This document shows positions 8,721 to 17,281 of a stretch of 17,351 bases of DNA, piece after piece. How positions within the stretch are numbered: position 1 is the stretch's first letter; the number at the start of each line of letters is the position of its first letter. Source of the stretch: Gryganskiella cystojenkinii (Eukaryota; Mortierellomycota; Mortierellomycetes; Mortierellales; Mortierellaceae); NCBI GenBank assembly GCA_015852425.1, contig JAAAIG010000760.1, positions 1 to 17,351 of the forward strand, in the 5' to 3' direction. The notes beneath the pieces were generated by a model, which had not been told where the DNA came from, ran no database searches, and saw only the letters and a program-made list of their open reading frames with translations. Both the position numbers and the translations under genes were made by a program.

Positions 8721-10238
8721 TCAACGCATTTCAAAAGAACATACCGATAGGAATTCGCGGCGTGAAGTTTCATAGTCCAGCAGGTTCAAGTACTTTTCCA
8801 GTCTCTGGTGCAGATCATCCATACATCCAGGATATCGAACCGCGTACTGACCCAAATAGGCCAATTTCTCCCTGTCTGACCGAGCCTTCTTCATGATCTT
8901 GTAAAGATCCACAGGTTTCGTCGGTGGTGGAGGGACTTTGAGTTTGGTCGATCCTTCACTGGCATGACTCTTGCTTGTTCCGCCTCTGCTGTTATTTCCA
9001 GATTCATCTTCCATCGGCGGGAAGGGAGAGGGGTCGTCGAGGTGATGGGAGAAATCTAGCTTTGACCAGGTCGCGGAGCTAATCGACGCTGGGTAAGATC
9101 GCTCGGGCACATTTACAGGTTTTCCGAGTGTCTTGCCCTTTTACAACACAAGAAGAAAAAAATTGACGAATGGATTCTTAGCTTCCCTGCACTGTATTTC
9201 AATTGCTGTTATCCAGTCTTGATGAGCTTTTCGTGAACATACCTTGCGCTTCCTGAGTCTGAGCCAGCGTCTCCTCCTGGCAAAAGATCGAAACATCTCG
9301 TAGTTTCCATGCCAGGGACTTCCATGGAAGGTCGTCGCGTATTCCCAGCCATCCTCGTCCACATCGCCCGTCATGTCCACAAGCCAACTCTTGTGAACCC
9401 ATTCCCAACTTGGATCAGGAACCTCGAAATCTGAGATATCCATAACCGAGGTCTCAAAGTTGTTGTTGGTCCATTCGTCCGGGTCAACGGGTAAAAGCGA
9501 TTTGGAACTGAACCTGGGTGTTCCGAGAAAGAAGGCGCCCCTTTGATGTTGGTAAAGAAAGTCGTAGACGAAATCGCCTTCAGGGGGCGGGTCATCCGGT
9601 CCTTGGAAAAAGCGTTTATCTCCTGGAGTGGTTTGGGCGTCGACGAGGCGGGGTGGATCGATAGTGATGAGGTTTGAGTTCTTTGCCGGTGTTGGCTGTG
9701 GTTCCTTGGACGAAGGAGGGGTCTGATCGATTGCAGTTTGTGATTCTGGTGCTGGTTTGATCTGGACATTGGAGGTCCCTTGGTCGGACTGGGCCACGGG
9801 GACAACAGTTTGTGGTTCAAGGTTGACACTCTCACTGTGCTCGAGTCCTGAGCCGGGTTCGTCATGGTGAATCGCTTCTTCGAGATGGCGTCGGAGAGTG
9901 TTGAACTTTGTCAGGGGTCGGGTTTTTTGACGAATCTTTTCTGCAGCTCGTTCTTCCTCTTTACGGGCCTCTTCTACAGAGAGGTGTTGGATATTAAAGG
10001 CGCTGGTTGTTGCTGTTGTTGTTGTGGGTATCCTAGATGTGTCTGTGGTAGCTTTCCTCGTGGCCTGTGCGTGTTGCTGTTCCTCGTAAAGGTCGTTGGA
10101 GTTCAAGTGTCGTGAACGAAGGATACCGTCAGCGGCAGTTTTGGTCGTATCGGGCCTTGAGACCTCAGGGATACTGCCCCAACCGTCGGTTGAGTCGACG
10201 GCGGTAGCAGGACTTGCGGTCGAAATGTGAGTGGACAT
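8721..10238 (-). CDS. DysF (peroxin/ferlin) domain protein, Spo73/Mug65/TECPR1-like
   Basis: Exons: 10238-9243, then 9137 to at least 8745 (phase 0, donor GTATGT, acceptor AAG). Residues 1-220 are Thr/Pro/Gln-rich and mostly disordered, with a charged helix near 90-120. Residues about 223-330 are a DysF-type domain: it opens DFVYDFLYQHQRG, continues with the Trp-rich core PSWEWVHKSWLVD (276-288) and DEDGWEYATTFHG, and ends with the Arg-rich RRRRWLRLRKRK. A second conserved-looking patch lies at about 405-463 (LYKIMKKARSDREKL to DYETSRREFLS). Such proteins occur in fungal peroxisomal membrane peroxins (Pex23/24/30 group), yeast Spo73 and animal TECPR1; they act at membranes, often binding lipid. 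The C-terminus is uncertain: read-through gives a stop at 8721, and splicing to 8657 or 8617 gives other short tails. The in-frame ATG at 10274 is an alternative start. No transmembrane segment is visible. Confidence 0.75.
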
Positions 10239-10558
10239 TAGCGTTGATGGTTTAAAAATAAGAAATGGGAGCATGCAAGGTGGTCTTGGGTCCAAGTGAC
10301 GTGCAACATGGGCGAATCTCTTTTGGCCCCTTAAACATCAGTAGTGCAGCGAATTTTGGCTTTCCACGTCGCATCAGACAATTTCTCATCATCAAAACGA
10401 TCTCTTTATTTTCATTCCATCTTTTTGACTGACCTTCCATTCTTCCATTACAAGCAACAAAGCCAGAACGACATCATCAGACAACAGAGCAACAAACGGA
10501 AAATAGGCGCTCTTTCTCAGGAACAAAACACACCACATAACTTCTCATCATCACAGTC
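10239..10558. promoter_or_regulatory. Divergent promoter between the DysF and zeta-COP genes
   Basis: These 320 bp separate two start codons on opposite strands, so both promoters and both 5' leaders must fit here. The zeta-COP side is A/C-rich near the ATG. I see no clear TATA box, CCAAT box or other named element. Confidence 0.5.
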
Positions 10559-11486
10559 ATGGTCAACCTCACTCTCTACACCATCAAGGCCGTTGTCATG
10601 CTCGACAGCGAGGGCGGTCGTGTCCTCGCAAAGTACTTTGGACAGGACTATGCCTCACCCAAGGACCAAAAGGCCTTCGAGAAGGGTCTCTACGACAAGA
10701 CCAAGCGCGCTCCTCATGGTATTAAACCCAACCACGTTGATGCTGATTTGCTCAGGAACAAACATCGACTTGCACAGACTCTACTGCAAGAGCAAGCCTG
10801 TAGCATAAAGAGACTAATCGGTTTTTGGCAATCATTATTTATCGTTATTGACATCGTTAGGCGAGATCATTCTCTTTGATAACCAGGTCGTTCTCTACCG
10901 TTTCCACGAGGATGTCTTCTTCTACATTGTCGGTATGCCCGAGGAGAACGAGGCCATGCTCCTCGTCATCTTGAACGCGTTCTCGGACGCAGTTTCCATG
11001 TTGTTGAGGTAACAAAAAAAAATAGATCTTCGTTGCAAGAGCGTTGGATCTTTGGTCCTGTACGTATTCACCTTCGTGAACACCCAATGCGAAAAGAAAT
11101 ACTAACACTTGTCTTTCCTCTATCTTTTTTATAGACATCAAATCTCGAAGCGCGTCATCTTGGAGAACTTGGATCTTGTCGTGCTGGCCTTGGATGAGAC
11201 GATAGATGAAGGGTAAGCGATCTGATTTTTTTGACTACTTATAATTAGATGATACTGTCATGCGAGCATGGTCGTCGACTTGCAATCTGAACTCACTCTT
11301 TCCCCCCTCCCGCTGCCCCTCGATCTACCTTTCTCTAGAATCGTGTTGGAGACAGATCCATCAGCGATTGTGGCTCGCGTCTCAAAACCAAGAGAGAACC
11401 TCTCGGAAGTTCCCTTGTCAGAGCAGACCCTCGTCCAAGCATACCAGACTGCCAAAGAGAAGTTTGGCACCGCTCTTCTCAGATAA
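10559..11486 (+). CDS. Coatomer subunit zeta (zeta-COP)
   Basis: Small subunit of the COPI coat F-subcomplex, paired with gamma-COP, for Golgi-to-ER and intra-Golgi vesicle traffic. Exons: 10559-10718, 10861-11008, 11135-11212, 11339-11486 (177 aa, the same length I recall for the human protein). All introns are GT-AG and keep frame. It has the longin-like fold of adaptor sigma subunits. It opens NLTLYTIKAVVMLDSEGGRV and continues through AKYFGQDYASPKDQKAFEK. The core YRFHEDVFFYIVGMPEENE lies in exon 2, and SKRVILENLDLVVLALDETI in exon 3. The C-terminus is PLSEQTLVQAYQTAKEKFG. The start has G at -3 and +4. Splicing joins HG to EIILFDNQ, matching the family. Yeast orthologue: RET3. Confidence 0.96.
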
Positions 11487-11905
11487 ATTGAACCGGATCT
11501 GATGTCAGAGAGCATACCTCCTCAACCTCACTTCATCTCTCACAGTCACTCAGTGTTCGGCGTCCAAGTTTAGATCGAATTACGTTTCTTTTCAAAAAAA
11601 AATACAGATAATCGAGTTGTAAAGATTGAGAAAGAATTAAGTGTTGGCGTGCTTTTTTACAGAGAGTAGCAGCTCTTGTACGCGACGACGACGACGACCT
11701 TCCGTTGCATCTATACATCTAGATATAACATCAAAAGAATGCATGGTGGATATGGAGAGGTAGATGTTCTATAATTTGATCCGCAACGCTCCCCTTCCGC
11801 TGGCGACATATGCCGTTTAATACGTTTTAAAATAACAGTGTCAAATACAAATAATATTTTATGGGCTTGTGTAATAATTATAAAAGAAAAGGAAAAGACT
11901 TCTAT
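11487..11905. other. Intergenic between convergent zeta-COP and ABCD genes
   Basis: These 419 bp hold both 3' UTRs. A (CGA)5 run lies at 11683-11698. The stretch 11815-11890 is AT-rich, with TTTTAAAA and several ATAAAA-like sequences that could act as weak poly(A) signals on either strand. No gene is recognised. Confidence 0.6.
11683..11698. repeat. (CGA)5 trinucleotide run
   Basis: CGACGACGACGACGAC plus flanks, in non-coding DNA between two convergent genes. A short simple repeat with no evident role. Confidence 0.6.
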
Positions 11906-14900
11906 TTATGCCTGCTGCTCGGCCTCAACCTCAGCAGCAGTCTTCAATCCAGCATCGCGCTCCCGGACCAAGTTGCGGAGATCCTCGAGACGTTGCTCGA
12001 TCTTGGGGATCTCAGCCAACTTGTGTTCAAGGACTTGACGCTCTTCTTGAAGGGCCAGACGACGTTCAGCGTCCAACTTGGTAAAGACGTAACCACCTTG
12101 ACCGTCATATTGGAGGATATAGTTGTGGTATTGCCAGAGCGAAGGACGATGGGATACAGTCAAGAGGGAGATGCCGAGCTCTGCGGGAAGATAGGAGTTG
12201 AAAAATATATAAAAAAAAATGGCAACGTTAAGCATGCAGTTTTTCGGCCATCATGATTTAGTCTCATTAGAGTACTGTGACTTTTCATGCAAATTAAAAC
12301 TTACTCATGCAGTGGGTGTACATGATCTTCTCGACCTCCATAGAGACAGCAGACGTGCACTCGTCCAAAATAGCATAGCGGGGGCGATGGTAGTAGAGAC
12401 GGGCCATAGCAATACGCTGCTTATCACCACCAGAGAGGGCATCACGCCACTCACGCTCACGGTCCCAACCTCCCTCACGCTCAACAATGTTGTTCAACTG
12501 AACGACCTCCAAAATCTCTTGGAGATCTTGGTCAGTCACACCGTTGGCCTTCATGTCCTCAACGGTATCGGGGTAGATGATCTGGTCACGAAGGGTTCCG
12601 AGCGACAAATAAGGACGCTGGGGGATATAAAAGATGTTCTTGGGGTGGGGGCGGTGGACGGTACCGCCTATTGTGAAGAAAACGAAGAGAAACGAGATGT
12701 CGTATTGTCAGCAACTGCTCTTGTTCTGCCTTTACCTTTCACATTCAAAAAAAAAATGTACACGAGAAAAGCGTCCGAATAACTCACCATAGACGGGCCA
12801 GAGTCCTCCAAGGATACGGAACAAGCTCGATTTACCGCAACCGTTGGGTCCAACAATCAAGAGATGCATACCGGGTTTGACATAGAAGCTCAGCTTCTTT
12901 AAAAGCACATCGCCGTTGGGGGAGACAATTGGGACATCCAAGAACTCGATGGTGTCATCCTCGATGACGTTACCACGTCCCGAGAGAACCTTGGCGTTCT
13001 CCTCTGTTGAGGCAGAAGAGACGAGACGCTTCTCGAAGCGACCGGCCTTGACATCCTCAAAGACGTCCAAGAGCTCAGAGACACGGGCGGTGTATCCGGC
13101 CAACTCAGTCACCTCCTTGTATGAGTACATGATACGGCCAAAGGCATCGGAAGAACTCAACAACATACGTCTGTTGGTAACGAAGCCTAATTAAATCATG
13201 ATTTCACCATGTGTCAGTAAAGCCGCCAATACTTAAAATTGCAGCCAAATAAACAAACACACAATAAAAAATCGTTGACTCACCCTCAGTACGACCACCG
13301 ATATCAGCGCCTCCAGACTGTCCGGGCAACTTGAAAAAGACGGGGATCGAGCAGATAACAAGACCCATGGCACCCCAGAAGTACTTGATAATGAAATCCT
13401 CCAACATGCCGTGCCAGACACGCATTCTAAAGATTCTGTTGACATGCTTGATCAAAGCGAAATAGTTCTTGTCCAAGATGGCCTTCTCGATATCATGTCC
13501 ACCAAACAAGGCAATCTCCTCGGCGTTCTCGATGACACGCGAGTGCGTGAATCGGAACTCTCCCTCGAGACGTTGCTCCTCTGCCACCATCTTTCCAAAA
13601 GGAGGAGTCAAGGCACGGAGGACAAGGGCTGAAGCGTGAAGAAGGGCAGAGACACCAAAGAGTCCTTCTCCACCCACAGACTTGGACAGCTGGACGTTGT
13701 AGATGATGACATCGAGGATAGGCTTGGCCAAGTTGGAGTACAACTCTGACAAGGAGGTACAGAACTTGTTGACATCGACCGTAATACATCTGCGTTGAAA
13801 GATTAAAAGGGCGTAACGGGTTAGAGACAATTTGTTCCGCAGTAAGAGTGGCATATCAGCAAACATGCACGATCACGCACTGGTCAGCGTTCTTGATGCG
13901 GTCGTCCAAGTTGCCGATGGCGTAGAAGGTCATATCGGTAAGATACTGTTCGTGGATATGGTTGGTAAGGCGGGTACGGAACTGGATCGCGAGCTTGCTC
14001 TGCATGTATGTCAACTGTTGTTGTGGTTCACGGTAGATAACAAGATCAGAGTTAGTAAAGACGTTTTCGATTACGGATACACATTGAAGCGGTCTCAGTA
14101 ATTAAAATAAGAAATTGAAGTTTACCATCGAGTTGGTATAAGTGGCTGGCACAGCGACGGTCATCCACCAGAGCAATCCGACCATAAAGTCCTTGGCCTG
14201 TCCACGGACCAGAGCAGAGACGATTCGTCCATCGAGCGAAGCAATGTAGACCGAGAGCATGGTTCGGAAGACTATTAAAAAAATCACCATTATGTGGGGA
14301 AATTAAAAGAATTGGGCGCTTGTCAGCAAAAATGTCACAGAAAAAAAACGTGGGATCGGAAGTTTTACAAGCCGAATAATTTTTTTCGATTTGGGGGTTT
14401 CGATCGAAAAAAAATTCACAAAACACGCGTTGTTGTCGTTTGGGTGCGTGTGCCGACCATCCTTGACTATTGTTGTGGCAGCTATCCATCGTTATTTTTG
14501 GTCGTCTTGGCCGTACGTTCCAGATAAAAGCAAAAGAAAAAAAGATGCTTGAGGGAGTCGGTCCGTCTTGAAGGGGTATTCTGTCGCTGAATTTCGATCT
14601 CTCCTGTTTTGTGTTTAGTGCGTTGGCTGTCATGTGCAAATATTTTTGGGCGATCTGTGCCCATAGCAAAAAATAAAGGAATCTAATACAACGATGATGA
14701 ACAAAGCGACATACCAAGGAAACCAGTGTGGACAACCAACAGCCAAAACTCTTTGGATCTCCAGCCGGGGATGACAAGTTTTAGGATGCGCATAAACCGC
14801 TCAAAGAAAACACGATCGACCTATCGAGTGCAGAATAAAAAAACCCCCAAACGATTAGACCATTGCAGTAGGCAACCATATCCTTCTATACTGCAAGAGG

Positions 14901-15225
14901 ATCTGATCGAATAAGAGAGAGATCGATCCCGATCCTGACATTGCTTTTGTGTTGCAAGACTCGATCACGGAATACATACAGCGACTTTGGCGGCCTTGCC
15001 GTCTCCTTTACTGAGTCCGGTCTTCTTGTCATTCTTCTTGGGTTTAGATGTGGCCATGCCATGGATACGAATGGCAATCGTGACAAGGATTGTGATCCAG
15101 ATGGAACGCTTGACGGTCGATCGGTTGTTGGAGTAGGCCTTGACTACCTTCAAGAGAATGGCCTTGAAGGCGACGGGGTCAAAGACGGCCGAGGGTGCGA
15201 CCGCGGGCTTTGAAAAGATGCCCAT
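11906..15225 (-). CDS. Peroxisomal ABCD half-transporter for long-chain acyl-CoA (Pxa/ALDP-like)
   Basis: ABC half-transporter, TMD then NBD, that dimerises to import fatty acids or acyl-CoA into peroxisomes for beta-oxidation. Exons: 15225-14980, 14820-14715, 14271-14126, 14014-13881, 13789-13284, 13186-12788, 12667-12305, 12180-11906 (724 aa; human ABCD1 is about 745). All introns are GT-AG; the start context is ACCATGG. An N-terminal hydrophobic segment lies at about 42-56. [16 protein letters not shown] follows the second intron. The EAA-like loop is NADQCITVDV, formed across intron 4. [16 protein letters not shown] precedes the NBD. Walker A is GPNGCGKSS (492-500), Q-loop IPQRP (527-531), signature LSGGDKQR (590-597), Walker B YAILDEC (610-616), H-loop His644. 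A coiled-coil-like tail ends the protein. Similarity to ALDP is stronger than to PMP70. I cannot say which of yeast Pxa1 or Pxa2 it matches. Confidence 0.95.
14378..14416. repeat. Inverted repeat in the long second ABCD intron
   Basis: The left arm AATTTTTTTCGAT (14378-14390) and right arm ATCGAAAAAAAATT (14403-14416) are complementary with a single extra A/T, enclosing a 12-nt loop. The hairpin sits inside a 443-nt intron (14714-14272), the longest complete intron in this window. Confidence 0.7.
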
Positions 15226-15501
15226 GGTTCGTGTCTCAAGAGGGGAGGGGTGTTGATGATTATGAGGGAATGCGATGAAAAGAAAAGGGACAGAGCTGGA
15301 TGTGAAGAGAGTCCGCTGGGTATGGGGTCAGACAATAAAGGGGGACACGCAGGGCAGCTCTTGCGAAGAAAAAAATATTAAATATTCCGGATTGGCAATC
15401 AAGAATAGGTAGAGGAACCGAGAAGTAATTCAAAAAAAATAGGACCTGGGGGGGAGGGGATGGAAAGAGAGATGTGGTAATCTATCGATCAGACGAGTCA
15501 C

Positions 15502-15563
15502 AAGGAGAATAGAGAGTAGAGATGGAGGAAGGGATGGGCGGAGAGAAAGAAGGGAAAGAAGAG
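15502..15563. repeat. Polypurine tract
   Basis: A 62-bp stretch on the plus strand with only five pyrimidines, built of degenerate GGA and GAAA units. In the sense of the ABCD gene it is a polypyrimidine tract about 280 bp upstream of its start codon. Confidence 0.6.
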
Positions 15564-15693
15564 CGTTGTGACAAACACAGAGTAAAGGGTCCTCTGGAAA
15601 GAATAATGACTTTCACAGGTCAATGACTCCATTCTTTTTGAAAACAGGTTCTTCTCTCTGTGTTAAAAAAAAAATCTCCTTCTCTTGGATTAT

Positions 15694-15699
15694 CACGTG
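15694..15699. promoter_or_regulatory. CACGTG E-box in the ABCD divergent region
   Basis: Core bHLH site (Cbf1/Pho4/USF class), 322 bp upstream of the ABCD4-like start and 468 bp from the ABCD start. Only two CACGTG sites were seen in the window. Function is inferred. Confidence 0.35.
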
Positions 15700-15832
15700 C
15701 GGGAGACTGAAATGGCTTTCACGCCCTGCAAGGACAAGTAGGTTGCACATTGCACATGGGCAAGAACGAACAAGGTTTGAGAGAGCCCTCTTTGCGGGGG
15801 ACTGCTAATGTGGAGGAGAAAGTCAGGTGATC

Positions 15833-15885
15833 GTTTAAATCCTTGAATAGTTTAATCAAGTATTTTAAACCGTGAATAAACTATT
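15833..15885. repeat. Two overlapping, mutually exclusive inverted repeats
   Basis: Pair 1: GTTTAAATCCTTGA (15833-15846) against TCAAGTATTTTAAAC (15856-15870), complementary apart from one mismatch and one extra base, 9-nt loop. Pair 2: AATAGTTTAATCA (15846-15858) against TGAATAAACTATT (15873-15885), 12 of 13 paired, 14-nt loop. The right arm of pair 1 overlaps the left arm of pair 2, so only one hairpin can form at a time. They end 135 bp before the ABCD4-like start codon and may lie in its 5' UTR or promoter. Confidence 0.7.
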
Positions 15886-16020
15886 GCCATTTTCTCAAGT
15901 TTTCCCAGGGTCAGAACACCCACTCAGTTTCTCGTCCCATTTCCTTTTTCTGGTCCGTCTTCACTCCCATTCTCATTACTGTCTTCTCCGTCCCGCTTCC
16001 ATCTCCTCATCACATTGACC

Positions 16021-17281
16021 ATGTACCGCCTTGTTCCAACAGAGGACGAGGCCAGGGATGAGGACCGCACCGAGACTGGATCTGTCCATTCCCCGTCCGG
16101 CTACCATCACCCACAACACTCCATCCCAAAGACAAGGATCCAAGCCTTCCTTGAGCGATGTACCCCCTCAGCCTTTCGTTCATCCATCCCAAGCTCCACT
16201 TCCTCTGCCTCATCAGGCTCATGGGGAACCAGCACCTCAACCGCACCAACACCTTTGAACCCAGCTGCAGGGTTCGGCAAGCGCAAGGAAAAAGAAGAGT
16301 TCAAACTCGATCGTCTCTTTGTCAAGCGCTTCTATCGTATCCTCGAAGTCCTGTTTGCGCACCGGTCCAAAGTCTTTTGGTTGTACGTGGCCATGACCCT
16401 GTTCTGTTGTCTGAACGAAGGGATCATTTACTTTGTCGGCATCATCCCTTCAAAATACTTCAAAGTTTTGGGCGATAAGGACGCAGCTGCGTTCTGGAGG
16501 CTACTCGGAGTCTCGCTCTTTACGGTCTTCTTGGCTGGGTTTGTAAGTCATTGGAACAATCTGTGGGGTGAGCGTGAACAGAGATTATTGAGCTTGGACC
16601 GTCTTGTAGTATCTTTTTCTCTTGCCCGCTGTTGCTCTCGGATCGCTCTGTCTGTCTTGAAAAAATTTAGATCTCGCTTTTATCGCGGCGTAGCACGCAT
16701 GGCTTGGCTGACCCCTGCATTTGATTCTTTTTTTTTTTTTTTTTTGGATATTTTGATTATGATTCTAGGGCAAGAGTGTCCTCTTTCTTTTGGGGAGTTT
16801 AATGGCTTTGGAGGGACGCAAAACCTTGACTCTTCACTTCCACAAGATATACATTCGACCAAAATTATTTTACCGCATCCTGATGATGCACGACGATGTT
16901 GACAATCCGTAAGCAATAGTGAAACTACAAATTACAATTTTTCTTCCTTGTGCGCCCAATGTGGAGGGAGGGAGAATGGCGGGACACAAGCTCTGACTCT
17001 CCCTTTTTATATTCTTTCCCGATATGGCTGGCATTTAGAGATCAACGGATTACCCAAGATATTGACAAATTGATGGAATCGCTCAAAAAGATGGTGGAAG
17101 GTCTTGTCATCATTCCACTCCTTATCGCATTTTATACCTGGCAGTGCTGGCAAGCGTCCGGTTATATCGGACCCTTGGTCATCTACGGTTACTTTGTCCT
17201 CAGCTCTATCACCAGTCGGTTGCTCATCAACCCTATCGTCGACGCCGTCTTTTACAAGGAGTCGGCGGAAGGATACTTTAG
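16021..17281 (+). CDS. ABCD4-like ABC half-transporter, N-terminal part (runs off the window)
   Basis: Exons visible: 16021-16542, 16769-16908, 17039-17281; the last ends AG before GTAATG, so coding continues beyond the window (about 301 codons seen; human ABCD4 has about 606 residues). Residues 1-94 are Ser/Pro/Thr-rich and disordered. The TMD starts at KLDRLFVKRFYRILEVLF. TM1 is about 118-141, TM2 about 158-182, with IIPSKYFKVLGDKD between them. The EAA-like signature DNPDQRITQD (219-228) is formed across intron 2. A further hydrophobic pair follows (GLVIIPLLIAFYTWQCW, then GPLVIYGYFVLSS). As recalled, human ABCD4 aligns without gaps from the FW/FK of TM2 to the RK(T/D)LT motif when intron 1 is removed as proposed. 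ABCD4 exports cobalamin from lysosomes in animals; the same job here is inference. The NBD is outside the window. Confidence 0.88.
16728..16745 (+). repeat. T18 homopolymer in ABCD4-like intron 1
   Basis: Eighteen T in a row, 22 bp before the acceptor CTAG at 16765-16768. It probably serves as the polypyrimidine tract of this 226-nt intron. Confidence 0.7.

Larger units (their letters stand above)
15226..16020. promoter_or_regulatory. Shared divergent intergenic region of two ABCD genes
   Basis: These 795 bp lie between the start codons of the peroxisomal ABCD gene (-) and the ABCD4-like gene (+). From left to right: a purine-rich part on the plus strand (the ABCD leader, pyrimidine-rich in its own sense), an ATTGG (inverse CCAAT) near 15391, a 62-bp polypurine tract, a CACGTG box, an AT-rich pair of inverted repeats, and a pyrimidine-rich stretch (15927-16014) leading into the ABCD4-like start. 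I looked for the yeast oleate response element (CGG-N3-TNA-N9-12-CCG) and the CCTCGG fatty-acid box and found neither convincingly. No gene is recognised. Confidence 0.6.

Noticed and set aside
8402..8896. A 164-codon plus-strand open frame
   Set aside because: It lies partly antisense to the DysF coding exon and partly in the gap; no family character and poor start context.
10239..10295. N-terminal extension of the DysF protein from 10295
   Set aside because: The codon at 10295 is TTG, not ATG. An in-frame ATG at 10274 exists but adds a hydrophobic stretch with a poor start context; 10238 gives a more typical hydrophilic start.
12219..12782. A 187-codon plus-strand open frame
   Set aside because: It is antisense to the NBD exons of the ABCD gene and crosses their introns; the opposite strand carries Walker A, signature and Walker B motifs.
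14052..14777. A 241-codon minus-strand open frame spanning ABCD exons 2-3
   Set aside because: It is out of frame with the conserved [16 protein letters not shown] segment and runs through the long intron; composition is not protein-like.
16543..16768. Reading through ABCD4-like intron 1 as coding
   Set aside because: The frame stays open past the donor, but removing the intron restores an ungapped match to ABCD4 as recalled; the read-through sequence has no match and includes a poly-T run.
633..17281. A biosynthetic or drug-resistance gene cluster
   Set aside because: The MFS gene is flanked by chromatin, translation and trafficking genes; no synthase, tailoring enzyme or cluster regulator is present.
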